Shown here piece after piece: positions 24,074-34,300 of a stretch of 64,000 nucleotides of DNA. Below the pieces are notes generated by a model, which was not told the origin of the DNA, did no database searches, and was given only the letters and a program-made list of their open reading frames with translations. Origin of the DNA: Paludibacteraceae bacterium (GTDB lineage Bacteria > Bacteroidota > Bacteroidia > Bacteroidales > Paludibacteraceae). A program made the position numbers and the translations under genes. The number at the start of each line of letters is the position of its first letter. The first letter of the stretch is position 1. The DNA is taken from the NCBI GenBank assembly GCA_017461505.1, contig JAFTXV010000011.1, forward strand, positions 248,001 through 312,000, read 5' to 3'.

Positions 24074-24982
24074 ATGATGAATCCTAAAGTATCGGTCATA
24101 GTACCTTGTTATAACCAAGCACAATTTTTAGCAGAAACATTAGATTCGGTGTTGGCACAAACCTATGAGAATTGGGAGTGTATCATCGTGAATGATGGTT
24201 CGACGGATAATACAGAAACTGTTGCAATGGATTATTGTGATAGAGATAAACGCTTCGTATATCACAAAAAAGAAAATGGCGGATTGAGTTCAGCACGTAA
24301 TGCAGGATTGGATATTGCTCAGGGTGATTATGTGCAGTTTCTGGACTCGGATGATATACTATTGCCTAATAAATTGGAGTGGCAGATTTGTATGATGGAG
24401 ACAAATAAGTCGGATGTGTGTGTCTGCCACCATAGTATGTTTACGACAGATATCAATCAAACATGGGAAAATTTCTTTTCACAGTCTATATATGATTTGA
24501 CATATCATGGCTTTGTGTACAATTGGGGAGAAACATTTGTGATTGCCATTCATTCTGGATTATTTAGCCATTCTTTTTTAAAGAATCACCATATACGTTT
24601 CGATGAACAAGTGCATGCTATGGAAGATTGGCTTTTTTGGGTAAATATTATTCGTGCAGAAGGAGTTTTTTGTCAATTAAAGGAAAAATTAGCTCTATAT
24701 AGAGCACATGGTTCCTCTATGACGCAAGATAAAAAGCATATGCAATCCAATAGATTAAGGGTGTATCTTCGTATGTATGAGAGATTGAATAATGTTGAGA
24801 GACAAGAATTTATGCAACGTGGTATAGATAATTTGGTGAATTATTTCGCTCGATCTAACTACAATAAAGAAGCAGAACAAAGAGCCAATTCAATAGATTA
24901 TAAAGTCGGTGCATTTTTGATGTATCCGCTGCATAAGATATCGTCGCTGTTAAAAAAACTGATTCGTAAGCTTAAATCATGA
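24074..24982 (+). CDS. Family 2 glycosyltransferase
   Basis: 302 aa: SVIVPCYNQAQFLAETLDSV, IIVNDGSTDNT, GLSSARNAGLD and FLDSDDILLPNK (DxD) mark a GT2 enzyme. MEDWLFWVNI is the acceptor-side ED motif expected for an inverting GT-A enzyme. It overlaps the next gene by 4 bp (ATGA). The substrate cannot be told from sequence. Confidence 0.9.
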   Translation: MMNPKVSVIVPCYNQAQFLAETLDSVLAQTYENWECIIVNDGSTDNTETVAMDYCDRDKRFVYHKKENGGLSSARNAGLDIAQGDYVQFLDSDDILLPNKLEWQICMMETNKSDVCVCHHSMFTTDINQTWENFFSQSIYDLTYHGFVYNWGETFVIAIHSGLFSHSFLKNHHIRFDEQVHAMEDWLFWVNIIRAEGVFCQLKEKLALYRAHGSSMTQDKKHMQSNRLRVYLRMYERLNNVERQEFMQRGIDNLVNYFARSNYNKEAEQRANSIDYKVGAFLMYPLHKISSLLKKLIRKLKS

Positions 24983-25893
24983 AAATTCTAACAATCATAG
25001 TAACCTACAACGGATTGCAATGGTATGATCGTTGTTTCGGAAGTTTGCAGCGTTCTGCTATCCCACTAGATATAATGGTCGTAGATAATGCCTCGCAAGA
25101 TGGTACTGCCGATTGGATTGCAGCTCATTATCCAGAGATTAATCTTATTCGCTTAGATAAGAACCTCGGATTTGGGCAGGCGAATAATATAGGTATGCGC
25201 TATGCGTTGGATAATGGATATGACTATGTGTTCTTGTTGAATCAAGATGCTTGGTTGCATACGAATGATTGCATAGAGCGATTGGTACAAGCAGCTGAGA
25301 AGCATCCTGAATACATGATTGTGTCAGCATTGTGGTTGTATGGTAGTGGCGAGCGAATCACAAAGGGCTCGAAAGAGCATATGATAGCTATATCAAGATC
25401 AAATAATGACTTTGTGTCGGATTTATATTTAGATAGAGAACTGAATGAGGTCTATGAAACAGATTATATAGGTGCTGCTGCTTGGTTGTTGCCCCGAAAT
25501 ACGTTAGAGAAAATCGGAGGATTTGACCCGTTGTTTTTTCATCGTGGAGAAGATGATAATTATATGCAACGTGTGCATTATCATGGTGGAAAAATAGGTT
25601 TGTGCGCTAAAGCATGTATCTATCACGATATAGAGGAACGCCCTGCGAATTATGATGCAGAGCATAATAATTGGAATAAGGACATGCTCATAGAGTTAGC
25701 GGATATCAATAGTGGAAAATCTATTAGTCAATGGAAAAAGCAATACCTATTACAAACATTAAGACAAATGATAGAGTTAAGGTGGAGAAAGATGCGTAGG
25801 AACTTGAAGATATGGCATTTTATAAAAACTCAGCAAACTATTGTAGAAATGAGTAAAAACACAAATAAAACAATAGGAGCACATTGGCTATGA
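24979..25893 (+). CDS. Rhamnosyltransferase-like family 2 glycosyltransferase
   Basis: 304 aa: TIIVTYNGLQWYDRCF, IMVVDNASQDGTADW, GFGQANNIGMRYAL and FLLNQDAW are the GT2 subgroup pattern of rhamnosyl- and galactofuranosyl-transferases; HRGEDDNYMQRVHYHGGKIG is the acceptor-binding segment. Overlaps both neighbours by 4 bp (ATGA junctions), so translation is coupled. Sugar specificity is inferred only. Confidence 0.9.
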   Translation: MKILTIIVTYNGLQWYDRCFGSLQRSAIPLDIMVVDNASQDGTADWIAAHYPEINLIRLDKNLGFGQANNIGMRYALDNGYDYVFLLNQDAWLHTNDCIERLVQAAEKHPEYMIVSALWLYGSGERITKGSKEHMIAISRSNNDFVSDLYLDRELNEVYETDYIGAAAWLLPRNTLEKIGGFDPLFFHRGEDDNYMQRVHYHGGKIGLCAKACIYHDIEERPANYDAEHNNWNKDMLIELADINSGKSISQWKKQYLLQTLRQMIELRWRKMRRNLKIWHFIKTQQTIVEMSKNTNKTIGAHWL

Positions 25894-26603
25894 GCATACT
25901 GTCTAAAATAAAACTATATTGGCAATGCCGCACTGCGAAAGGGTATGAAAAGTGGCTGCGTGAGCAAGGTGTAGTGATTGGAAAAAACTTGCGACTATTT
26001 AATCATAAGTCTATACGATTTGATACCACTACTCCTGGTTTAATAACAATCGGTGATAACGTCTCTATTACGGCTGATGTCAGCATCTTGACACACGACT
26101 TTTGTTCTTCCGTATTCCGTGAGAAGTACCACGATTATTTACCAGGTCGTAGCAAGGTTATTATCGGAAATAATGTGTATATTGGGCAGAAAGCAATTAT
26201 TCTGCGCGGAGTGACTATTGGGGACAACGTGATCATAGCTGCAGGGGCGATTGTGACCAAGGATATACCATCTGATTCTGTAGTAGCAGGTGTACCTGCA
26301 AGAGTGGTGTACACATTGGATGAATATTATCAGAAGCGTAAGGCCGTTGCTATGAATGAGGCCAAGCAATATGCACGTGATTTATATCAATATCGTGGAG
26401 TACGCCCTACAGTAGAGGACTTCTGGGAAGAATTTGCATTGTTTTATCATGAAGAGGAAAACTATCCAACTGCTTTTGTACAGCGGATAAAGAATTTGCA
26501 ACTTCCTGGAGATTTGTATGATAAATTTATAAAGAATAATAAACCAACATATGCGTCGTTTGAAGATTTTTTGAATGATGCGTGGAAAAGTGTCGAAAAA
26601 TAA
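25890..26603 (+). CDS. Hexapeptide-repeat acetyltransferase (CatB/WbbJ-like)
   Basis: About 237 aa. Left-handed beta-helix signature: ITIGDNVSITADVSILTHD, VIIGNNVYIGQKAIILRGV, TIGDNVIIAAGAIVTKDIPS and VVAGVPARV, with the catalytic His in ILTHD. Transfers acetyl from acetyl-CoA to a sugar of the growing polysaccharide. An extra C-terminal 80-residue helical part is present. Start ATG 25890 overlaps the previous stop; the TTG at 25884 is less likely. Confidence 0.9.
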   Translation: MSILSKIKLYWQCRTAKGYEKWLREQGVVIGKNLRLFNHKSIRFDTTTPGLITIGDNVSITADVSILTHDFCSSVFREKYHDYLPGRSKVIIGNNVYIGQKAIILRGVTIGDNVIIAAGAIVTKDIPSDSVVAGVPARVVYTLDEYYQKRKAVAMNEAKQYARDLYQYRGVRPTVEDFWEEFALFYHEEENYPTAFVQRIKNLQLPGDLYDKFIKNNKPTYASFEDFLNDAWKSVEK

Positions 26604-26605
26604 AT

Positions 26606-26971
26606 ATGATTGATTATAAATTACAATGTATAGGAGGAAAACCTTATTGTTTTTTCGTTTGTAGAGAGCGAACTAGTGTTAGTGGCGTAAAGTTTTCTTC
26701 CTATTCGCTAGATTGGGAACGAAGAGATTATTTGAAAGATGAAGACTCAATAACAATACCAGCACCAAAATACTTAAAAGAGATGCTTGATGTGGCATAT
26801 AAAATTGCTCCAGACTTCCCTTTTGTTCGTATTGATTTTTATGACACAGATGAGCAACTATATATTGGTGAATTAACATTTACTCCATATGGTAATTTGA
26901 TTGACTACTATAAGGATGATTTTTTATTGAAAACAGGTAATTTGCTAAAGTTACCACAAAAAATAAAATGA
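26606..26971 (+). CDS. TupA-like ATP-grasp, C-terminal half as separate ORF
   Basis: 121 aa beginning MIDYKLQCIGGKPYCFFVC. In full-length TupA-like ATP-grasp proteins of polysaccharide loci the segment DYKxxCxxGKPxxIxV, then a YSLDWxR-like motif, FPFVRIDFYD and YIGELTFTPYGNL form the C-terminal half with the metal-binding Asp and Glu. Here it is the upstream ORF, and the N-terminal half follows 1 bp downstream. It starts 2 bp after the previous stop and is undamaged, so it is probably translated. The half alone lacks the nucleotide-binding lysines of the N-terminal part. Confidence 0.75.
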   Translation: MIDYKLQCIGGKPYCFFVCRERTSVSGVKFSSYSLDWERRDYLKDEDSITIPAPKYLKEMLDVAYKIAPDFPFVRIDFYDTDEQLYIGELTFTPYGNLIDYYKDDFLLKTGNLLKLPQKIK

Positions 26972-26972
26972 T

Positions 26973-27503
26973 ATGCAGATATTCGGAAAAATCAATCGTA
27001 CGCTTGTATGTCAGTGGAGACATCTCGCATGGAATGTATCCAAAAAACTAAATAGAGATTGGTTTGATCGTATTCGTTTTAAATACACTACGGGCAGAAG
27101 ATTAGATTATAATAACCCCGTATATCTTAACGACAAATTAATGTGGTTAAATCGTTTTTGGTGTTCTCCTTTGAAAGTAAAATGTGCTGACAAGGTGAGA
27201 GTGCATGACTATTTGGCGGAAAAGGGATTAGAGGGATATGCGGTACCTCTGTTAGGTGTGTGGGATGATGCAAATGATATTAATTTTGAACTATTGCCTA
27301 AACAATTTGTTTTGAAATGTAATCATGGTTGTGGATATAATATAATTGTAAAGGATAAGCAGCATATAAATAAAGCAGAAATTCGACAAAAATTGAATGA
27401 ATGGTTAAAGGAAAATTATGGAAAGATACATAATGAATATCATTATTCCAAAATTGAGCCCAAAATATTAGCAGAAAAATATTTAATTGATTTAGAAGAA
27501 TGA
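26973..27503 (+). CDS. TupA-like ATP-grasp, N-terminal half as separate ORF
   Basis: 176 aa. LDYNNPVYLNDKLMWLN, CADKVRVHDYL, PKQFVLKCNHGCGYNIIVKD and [14 protein letters not shown] are the N-terminal blocks of TupA-like ATP-grasp enzymes (FVLKCNHGSG holds ATP-binding Lys). It ends exactly where the C-terminal block should continue (about LIDYK), but that block is the preceding ORF. The stop overlaps the next GT start (ATGA). Either two subunits assemble, or this is the debris of two tandem genes with deletion between them. Confidence 0.75.
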   Translation: MQIFGKINRTLVCQWRHLAWNVSKKLNRDWFDRIRFKYTTGRRLDYNNPVYLNDKLMWLNRFWCSPLKVKCADKVRVHDYLAEKGLEGYAVPLLGVWDDANDINFELLPKQFVLKCNHGCGYNIIVKDKQHINKAEIRQKLNEWLKENYGKIHNEYHYSKIEPKILAEKYLIDLEE

Positions 27504-28456
27504 ATTTAGCTCCCATTATATTATTTGTTTACAATCGTCCTTGGCATACAGAGCAGACATTGCGTGCACTGATGGCGAATGATTTGGCAAGTGAATCAGA
27601 ATTGTATATCTACGCAGATGGTCCTAAATCCGATGCTAGTGAAGAACAACTGCAGAAGATTCATGAGGTACGCCAGTTGATTCGCCAAGAACAATGGTGT
27701 GGCAAAGTGCATATTGTAGAATCAGAGAAGAATAAAGGGTTGGCAGATTCTATTATAGGAGGAGTTACGGAAATCGTAAATAGGTATGGTAAAATCATTG
27801 TTTTAGAGGATGATATTGTGCCTACAATGGGTTTTCTGCGATATATGAATGATGCACTAGAAATGTATAGGGATGATGAGCAAGTGATGCAAGTGAGTGG
27901 ATACATCTATCCTTATGCTAAAGTACCTAAAACTCCGACTACGTACTTTTTGCGTATCTTGGCATGTTGGGGATGGGGAACTTGGAAGCGTGCTTGGGAT
28001 TATTATGAGCATGATATTGATATACATTTATCACATTTCAATACACCAATACTACAAAAGAAGTTTGATGTGGAAGGACATATGAAAAATTATTGTCAAT
28101 TGTTGTATAATAAAGAAGGCGTATATTATACATGGGCTGTACGTTGGTATGCTTCGTGGGTATATGCAGGAGGATTTTCATTGTTTCCTTCACAAAGTTT
28201 AGTATATAATGCTGGATTTGATGATAGTGGTGAACATTGTGGCGCATCTCAAGTTAATTATAATCAAACAGTAATAAATGCCCTGTCAATTTACAAGATA
28301 TCGATGGTTGAAAATAGATGCGTACGGCATGATATAGATCGAGCTTTTAAACGAATGTATGGACCTAAAAATTTCCACCAATATGTAGGTCGAATAGCAA
28401 TGAAGTTAGGAATTTATGATTTTTTGAGAAAAATATGGGACTTAGTAAAAAAATAA
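27500..28456 (+). CDS. Glycosyltransferase (GT-A, sugar transferase-like)
   Basis: 318 aa: [70 protein letters not shown] (DxD-like) and [15 protein letters not shown] are the pattern of a widespread GT2-like family in Bacteroidetes capsule loci. The C-terminus carries [20 protein letters not shown], the acceptor region of that family. Overlaps the previous ORF by 4 bp and the next by 22 bp. Confidence 0.85.
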   Translation: MNLAPIILFVYNRPWHTEQTLRALMANDLASESELYIYADGPKSDASEEQLQKIHEVRQLIRQEQWCGKVHIVESEKNKGLADSIIGGVTEIVNRYGKIIVLEDDIVPTMGFLRYMNDALEMYRDDEQVMQVSGYIYPYAKVPKTPTTYFLRILACWGWGTWKRAWDYYEHDIDIHLSHFNTPILQKKFDVEGHMKNYCQLLYNKEGVYYTWAVRWYASWVYAGGFSLFPSQSLVYNAGFDDSGEHCGASQVNYNQTVINALSIYKISMVENRCVRHDIDRAFKRMYGPKNFHQYVGRIAMKLGIYDFLRKIWDLVKK

Positions 28457-29082
28457 AAACGTTAGTACGAATATTACTGCGTCCATTTAGGCGGGACTTA
28501 AATTGGTATGGCTTAGAGAATAGGATAGTGAATTCTACAATCGATTCTAAAGCTAAACTAAAATCAACATATCATATTTTGGATAGTAGCGTAGGGCGTT
28601 ATACCTACGTAGGTATGAATGCTTTGATTAATAAAACAAAAATAGGTGCATTTTGTTCTATTGGAAATAATTTTACGTCGGGATTAGGTATTCATCCTAC
28701 AAATGGAATAAGTACTTCGCCAATGTTCTATTCTACCTTAAAACAGAATGGAACAACTCTTTCACAATTGAATAAAATTGTAGAGTTTGAAGAAGTTGAA
28801 ATCGGGAATGATGTATTTATTGGTGAAAATGTGACTATTTTATCGGGGGTAAAAGTGGGAAATGGTGCTGTAATTGGTGCAGGGGCTGTTGTGACAAAAG
28901 ACGTACCTGCTTATGCAATTGTAGGTGGAGTGCCTGCAAAGGTGATTCGCTATAGATTCTCACTAGAACAAATCGCCGCTCTTGAAAGGATTCAATGGTG
29001 GAATTTTGATGATCATCAATTGAAGACTGTTGAACGCATGTTCTATGATGTAGATGAGTTTATTAAAGAATATGATAAATGA
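28435..29082 (+). CDS. Hexapeptide-repeat acetyltransferase
   Basis: 215 aa. Left-handed beta-helix: [73 protein letters not shown]. Close in type to Vat/CapG-like O-acetyltransferases that also carry the C-terminal WWNFDD block. Acetylates a sugar of the glycan. A 22-bp overlap with the GT upstream and 4-bp overlap with the next gene show tight packing. Confidence 0.9.
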   Translation: MGLSKKIKTLVRILLRPFRRDLNWYGLENRIVNSTIDSKAKLKSTYHILDSSVGRYTYVGMNALINKTKIGAFCSIGNNFTSGLGIHPTNGISTSPMFYSTLKQNGTTLSQLNKIVEFEEVEIGNDVFIGENVTILSGVKVGNGAVIGAGAVVTKDVPAYAIVGGVPAKVIRYRFSLEQIAALERIQWWNFDDHQLKTVERMFYDVDEFIKEYDK

Positions 29083-30770
29083 ATGAGCGTATGAAATTAA
29101 GTATCATTACAATCAATTATCAAAATATAGATGGTCTCGAAAAGACCATGGATAGCGTTTTATGTCAAACGTTCACTGATTTTGAATATATTGTGGTTGA
29201 TGGCGGAAGTGATGATGGGGCAGAAGAACTGTTAGTTGATTATCAATCACGATTTGGTAAGATGGGAATATCATTTCATTGGGTATCTGAAAAAGATAAT
29301 GGTATCTATCATGCTATGAATAAAGGCGTGAATATGGCCCATGGTGAGTATTGTAATTTCCTGAATTCGGGTGACTATTATGCTAATAGTCAAGTTTTAG
29401 AACATGTATTTGAAGAATATAATCCGCATGAAATACTGATTGGCTATGCTAAAACTGAAACTCGAATTATACCACCGCCACAAAATATCAGTATTGGCTT
29501 CTTTTATAACCATGGCTCTATCAATCATCAAGCCGCATTTATTAGAAAAGAATTATTAGTAAAGCATCCTTATGATGAAACTAAAGGGTTGATTTCTTCT
29601 GATTATAAATTTTTTATAGAAGCATTATTAGTGGATAATTGCTCATATCGCCCTATTGATACGTTGGTTGTACATTTTGATAGTAATGGTATAAGTTCTC
29701 AGCCAGGCGTGTTGGAAAAAATAAGAAAAGAACAAACAAAAGCATTAGAGTTGCATTATAATGCTGCAGAATTAGGAGATATGCTTTCTGTGAAGTATGA
29801 TCAATACAAAATTGTTAGATGGTCGAAATATATTGTTGATAAAATTGTTAGATGGCGTAAAATTTTATCATTGAAAACGTATAACACCAATCTAAGAGTC
29901 AACAGAAATCCTTCTAAGGCATTGCTGTTTCGCAGGATGATACGAACAAATTTACGTAAGGTGAAATGGTATTTCCAAGTAGGACACACTATAAAGGGGA
30001 GTGCTATTATCGCCATACAACGTGACGTGCCAGTGATTATATCTTTGACGTCATATCCAGCTCGTATGAACTCAATAATGTACACGTTGCGAAGTTTGAT
30101 GACCCAAACGGTGAAACCAGATAAAATTATTCTATGGCTAACAGAGGGACAATATCCAAGGCGTGAAGCGGATGTGCCATTGGAGATATTAAACCTCCGT
30201 AAATATGGTTTAACTATTGGGTGGTATGATCGTCCAATACGCAGTTATACTAAATTAATCCCAGCATTACAACAATATCCAGATGCAATAATTGTGACTG
30301 CGGATGATGATATTCAATATCGTAAGGATTGGTTAGAAGGCTTGTATAAAGCGTACCTAAACGAGCCCCAAATGGTTCATTGTTACTTCTCCCACAAAAT
30401 ATCTATGACGGATGATGGTTGCACTCCATATAACGAATGGCTTGATGTAAAAACAGAATCAACTTCTTATGATAATCTATTGTTAGGGGTAGGGGGAGTT
30501 TTGTATCCGCCTCATATCTGCTATACCGATGTTTGTCATGAAGACTTATTCATGGAATGTGCCCCTTCAGAAGATGATTTGTGGTTTTGGGCTATGGTAG
30601 TTATGAATAATTCAAAAATTCATGTGATTCATAATGAGAATTCGGCGACTATCCCAGTGCCAAATGTTAATAATGAGTTCGCATTATATAATGAAAATTC
30701 ACTTGGTAGAAGTGATATATCCTTGCAAAAAATAATTAGTAGATATCCTATGATTAAACAAAAATTATAA
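29079..30770 (+). CDS. Two-domain glycosyltransferase
   Basis: 563 aa, about twice a single GT. Residues 1-240 are a GT2 domain ([39 protein letters not shown]). Residues about 310-560 are a second GT-A-like domain ([46 protein letters not shown]). The second type occurs alone in other capsule loci, so this is a fusion able to add two sugars. A basic stretch near residues 245-300 links them. Confidence 0.85.
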   Translation: MNERMKLSIITINYQNIDGLEKTMDSVLCQTFTDFEYIVVDGGSDDGAEELLVDYQSRFGKMGISFHWVSEKDNGIYHAMNKGVNMAHGEYCNFLNSGDYYANSQVLEHVFEEYNPHEILIGYAKTETRIIPPPQNISIGFFYNHGSINHQAAFIRKELLVKHPYDETKGLISSDYKFFIEALLVDNCSYRPIDTLVVHFDSNGISSQPGVLEKIRKEQTKALELHYNAAELGDMLSVKYDQYKIVRWSKYIVDKIVRWRKILSLKTYNTNLRVNRNPSKALLFRRMIRTNLRKVKWYFQVGHTIKGSAIIAIQRDVPVIISLTSYPARMNSIMYTLRSLMTQTVKPDKIILWLTEGQYPRREADVPLEILNLRKYGLTIGWYDRPIRSYTKLIPALQQYPDAIIVTADDDIQYRKDWLEGLYKAYLNEPQMVHCYFSHKISMTDDGCTPYNEWLDVKTESTSYDNLLLGVGGVLYPPHICYTDVCHEDLFMECAPSEDDLWFWAMVVMNNSKIHVIHNENSATIPVPNVNNEFALYNENSLGRSDISLQKIISRYPMIKQKL

Positions 30771-30784
30771 GAAAATTAAAAAGA

Positions 30785-31705
30785 ATGATATCTTTTATTG
30801 TTATAGGTAGAAATGAAGGATGGCGTCTTAAAAAATGCCTGCAATCAATTACGACCATTATAAACCAGGATAAGATTATTGATTATGAAATTATATATGT
30901 AGATAGCCAATCTTCAGATAATAGCGTAGAACTAGCAAAACAATATGGAGCAAAAGTGTTTCTTATTACAGGAGAATGCAATGCTGCTATAGCACGTAAT
31001 ATCGGTGCCAAAGAAGCAATGGGAGATATTCTATTCTTTATTGATGGTGATATGGAATTGTTCTCAGGATTCTTACCAAAAGTTCTTACTCAAGATGGTC
31101 GATTGGAATATCCTTTCATATCAGGCATATTCAATGATGTTGTACATGATTTAGATTGGAATTATCTATATACATCTCGCAGACACAAACTACAAGAAGG
31201 TGATGAGGATGCCGTGCAGACAACTACAGGTGGATTATTCATGATAGAGCATTCGTTATGGAATCAAGTAAAGGGCTTAGATACAAGATTGAAGATAGGA
31301 GAGGATTATGATATAGGTTTGCGGTTAACAAAATTAGGATTTCCATTACATCGCAAAGCCACTCTCTTAGCCAATCATTATACGCGTCAATGCAGTCTAG
31401 GAAAAGATCATATTAATTATGTAAAATATACGGCATTGTTATTGCGTAAACATTGGAATAATAGAAATTACTTAAAAATATTTATAATGCAGCAATATAC
31501 TACTACGGTATTACTAATAACTGTTATTTTGTCTTTGATTTCAATTTGGTTTTTAGGACTATATGTGCTTGTGTGTATATATAAAAATATTAAACAGGAT
31601 AATTGGAAACGAATGTGGACTCCAATAGCGCGTGATATAGTGTTGATATGGGCATTATTGTGCTTTAGACCTTCTAAACATAAATTAAAATATAAGTTAG
31701 TGTAA
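30785..31705 (+). CDS. Membrane-associated family 2 glycosyltransferase
   Basis: 306 aa: SFIVIGRNEGWRLKKCLQS, EIIYVDSQSSDNSVELAK, AIARNIGAKEAMGDI and FFIDGDMELF (DxD). Two C-terminal membrane helices (TVLLITVILSLISIWFLGLY and a second near the end) suggest an inner-membrane enzyme working with lipid-linked substrate. Next gene is the polymerase, 5 bp away. Confidence 0.85.
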   Translation: MISFIVIGRNEGWRLKKCLQSITTIINQDKIIDYEIIYVDSQSSDNSVELAKQYGAKVFLITGECNAAIARNIGAKEAMGDILFFIDGDMELFSGFLPKVLTQDGRLEYPFISGIFNDVVHDLDWNYLYTSRRHKLQEGDEDAVQTTTGGLFMIEHSLWNQVKGLDTRLKIGEDYDIGLRLTKLGFPLHRKATLLANHYTRQCSLGKDHINYVKYTALLLRKHWNNRNYLKIFIMQQYTTTVLLITVILSLISIWFLGLYVLVCIYKNIKQDNWKRMWTPIARDIVLIWALLCFRPSKHKLKYKLV

Positions 31706-31710
31706 CATCA

Positions 31711-33099
31711 ATGGATATATTTGTTTTATATTATTTAGTAGCGGTAATACTGATGTGCCTACTTGTGTGGAAGTATAAACGCAGTATGTTCGCTTTGTTG
31801 CTTATTTTATTGGCATTCGGTGGTACGTTCGATTTTTGGATTCCTAAAGGAATGCAAATGATAAATATTCTAACTACAATCATTGGTACCTATTTAGTAT
31901 TTGTAAATAAAGTATGGAGAGTTTTTCGATACTTTAGATATTTAGTAATTGCGTTTGCTATTTTTTCTGTTTACTTTATACTAGTAAATCTACTTATCCA
32001 TATAAATGATGTTCTATTTGTATTTTCTCAATATTCTAAATACTATGTACCATTTGTGTCGTTGTTGCTACTCATTTACTATGCACATAAAGATATTTTG
32101 TATTTAAGATACTTTAATCAATTGATATTTGAACTCTTGTTAATACAAATTATTATTTCTATATACAAATACCTTCTTTTTGGTGGACATTTTTGGGAAG
32201 GTATGGTAGGTACTTTTGGTGTTTTGCGAGGTGGTGGTGCTGGAACAAGTTTTCCTCTAGTTGCACTATGTTGGGTAACTCTGAATACAAATCTCGATCT
32301 CCGTAGTTGGAGATCATGGCTATTTATTGCCGGTTTATTGCTTTTAGGAATTGCTGCTGGTAAACGTGCAGTTGTTTTATTGTTTCCAATATTGTTTCTT
32401 ATATTATCTATTTATATTTGTCGTAAAAAATATTCTTATCGATTCTGGTTTATGATTGCGACCATTCCGTTGTTGTTTTATCTAGGTGTTCGTTTGACAC
32501 CATCTTTTAACAAGGAAAAAAAAGTGTGGGGAAACTTTGATTTAGAGTATGTGTTGGATTATACAAAAAGTTATTCTACTGGTAGAGTAGAGGAGGGGGA
32601 GGTAGCAAAAGGACGATTAGGATCTATAGCCATATTTTGGACAATTTTTAAGGATACAGACAATTACTCTATCAAAACTCTATTCGGAGAGGGGGTTGAA
32701 CACGCCTATACATCGATTGAAGAAAGAGAATTATATAACCAATTTGGTGTGAGTTATGGATTAAATCATCGTGGAGATATTACTGGAATATTAATGCTGC
32801 AAATTGCTATTGGTATAGTAGGAGTTATATTATTTATAATATATGATTGGTTTTTATTTCGCATTGTTAAATATAAGCGTTTACGATGGGTTTTATTTGC
32901 TTTACTAATGTTCGATTTTGTATTCTATAATGCAACAATGAGTCGTGATCCCTTTGTCAGTGTTTTAATGATGTATATTGTAGTATATTCACTAGTGCAA
33001 CATACTCCCCAAGGACAATACATTGGGAATACGTTTCCATGGTTTTTACCAAAACAAAAAAAAGAAAATGCGAATCATTTAAACCAACAAGTATTTTAG
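31711..33099 (+). CDS. Wzy-like O-antigen/capsule polymerase
   Basis: 462-aa polytopic protein with about ten membrane helices (e.g. LVAVILMCLLVWKYK and ALLLILLAFGGTFDFWI at the start) and a large periplasmic loop near residues 265-330 (after LFYLGVRLTPSF). Wzy proteins share layout rather than sequence; the loop with RLGSIAIFWTIF and the polysaccharide context support O-antigen ligase/polymerase. Wzx and Wzz were not found in the window. Confidence 0.75.
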   Translation: MDIFVLYYLVAVILMCLLVWKYKRSMFALLLILLAFGGTFDFWIPKGMQMINILTTIIGTYLVFVNKVWRVFRYFRYLVIAFAIFSVYFILVNLLIHINDVLFVFSQYSKYYVPFVSLLLLIYYAHKDILYLRYFNQLIFELLLIQIIISIYKYLLFGGHFWEGMVGTFGVLRGGGAGTSFPLVALCWVTLNTNLDLRSWRSWLFIAGLLLLGIAAGKRAVVLLFPILFLILSIYICRKKYSYRFWFMIATIPLLFYLGVRLTPSFNKEKKVWGNFDLEYVLDYTKSYSTGRVEEGEVAKGRLGSIAIFWTIFKDTDNYSIKTLFGEGVEHAYTSIEERELYNQFGVSYGLNHRGDITGILMLQIAIGIVGVILFIIYDWFLFRIVKYKRLRWVLFALLMFDFVFYNATMSRDPFVSVLMMYIVVYSLVQHTPQGQYIGNTFPWFLPKQKKENANHLNQQVF

Positions 33100-33199
33100 T
33101 TTTTTATTACAATTCATTTATACTTATTGGATTTTTACATTATACAAGGATTTAGATTCGAGATTTGCTAAATTACAGAGATAGATGTATAGAACTAAT

Positions 33200-34300
33200 A
33201 TGAAAATAATTGCCTTTTATCTTCCTCAATATCATCCTATACCTGAGAATGATGAGTGGTATGGACCAGGGTTTACAGAGTGGACAAATGTTGGTAAAGC
33301 AAAACCATTGTTTAAGGGACATTATCAGCCTCTAGTGCCTGCTGATTTAGGATATTATGATCTGCGTTTACCTGCTGTAAGAAAGGCACAAGCCAAATTG
33401 GCCAAAGAGGCTGGGATATCTGCGTTTTGCTACTACCATTATTGGTTTGGAAATGGACGTCAATTACTAGAAATGCCACTGCAAGAAGTAGTAAAATCTA
33501 AGGACATAGATCTGCCATTCTGCCTCTGTTGGGCAAACCATACTTGGTACAAGAAGATGTGGAGTAGTGAGCACAATATGCTGGATATGCAAGCCATTAT
33601 GCCACAAGAGTATCCTGGCCCTGAAGATTGGGATAAACATTTCTATACCCTATTGCACACATTCAAAGATGAACGATACTATCGAATAGATGGCAAGATG
33701 GTATTTGTGCTCTACCATGCAGCTGATATACCAGATGTGAACCAATATATGCAACGTTGGCAAGAATTAGCGCAGAAAGAAGGATTGGGGGAGTTCTGTT
33801 TTATGTCGTATATTGATGATGTGGCTGACTTGAATAATCCTATACATGATTTGTGTGACCAAAAAGTGGTAAGTTGTAAAAATAATATCACATCTATAGC
33901 TGGTACCCCATTTTTGCGCAAATTATATCGCTTCTCGAAAATAGTCTTATCACGTATCTTGCATATCCCATTGGGAGTGTATAACTATGATAAGATACGT
34001 CCAAAGTTGCTTGATGCGTGCTTCCGCGACGAGAATATAGCGCCTGTGTTGATTCCCAACTGGGATAATACTGCTCGGCGTGGAATGGGTGCAATGGTGC
34101 TACATAAAGCGACACCAGAGTATTTCTACAAGCATTGCCAGGATGTATTTTCGATGATTGCTCATAAAAAAAATAAGGTAGTATTCCTGAAATCTTGGAA
34201 CGAGTGGGGTGAAGGTAATTATATGGAGCCATGTTTGAAATATGGGCATGGATATATTGATGCGTTAAGAAAAGCGTTGAAAGATGGAGAAAGGGCGTAA
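33200..34300 (+). CDS. WbsX-like glycosyltransferase
   Basis: 366 aa from MKIIAFYLPQYHPIPENDEW. GPGFTEWTNVGKAKPLFKGH, YDLRLPAVRKAQAKLAKEAG, FCYYHYWFGNGR, LCWANHTW and FLKSWNEWGEGNYMEP are the complete set of WbsX family motifs, whose proteins occur in O-antigen and capsule clusters as glycosyltransferases or glycosidase-fold enzymes. The inner ATG 33200 is taken over 33185. Preceded by a 100-bp gap, the longest within the operon, without clear promoter. Confidence 0.85.
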   Translation: MKIIAFYLPQYHPIPENDEWYGPGFTEWTNVGKAKPLFKGHYQPLVPADLGYYDLRLPAVRKAQAKLAKEAGISAFCYYHYWFGNGRQLLEMPLQEVVKSKDIDLPFCLCWANHTWYKKMWSSEHNMLDMQAIMPQEYPGPEDWDKHFYTLLHTFKDERYYRIDGKMVFVLYHAADIPDVNQYMQRWQELAQKEGLGEFCFMSYIDDVADLNNPIHDLCDQKVVSCKNNITSIAGTPFLRKLYRFSKIVLSRILHIPLGVYNYDKIRPKLLDACFRDENIAPVLIPNWDNTARRGMGAMVLHKATPEYFYKHCQDVFSMIAHKKNKVVFLKSWNEWGEGNYMEPCLKYGHGYIDALRKALKDGERA

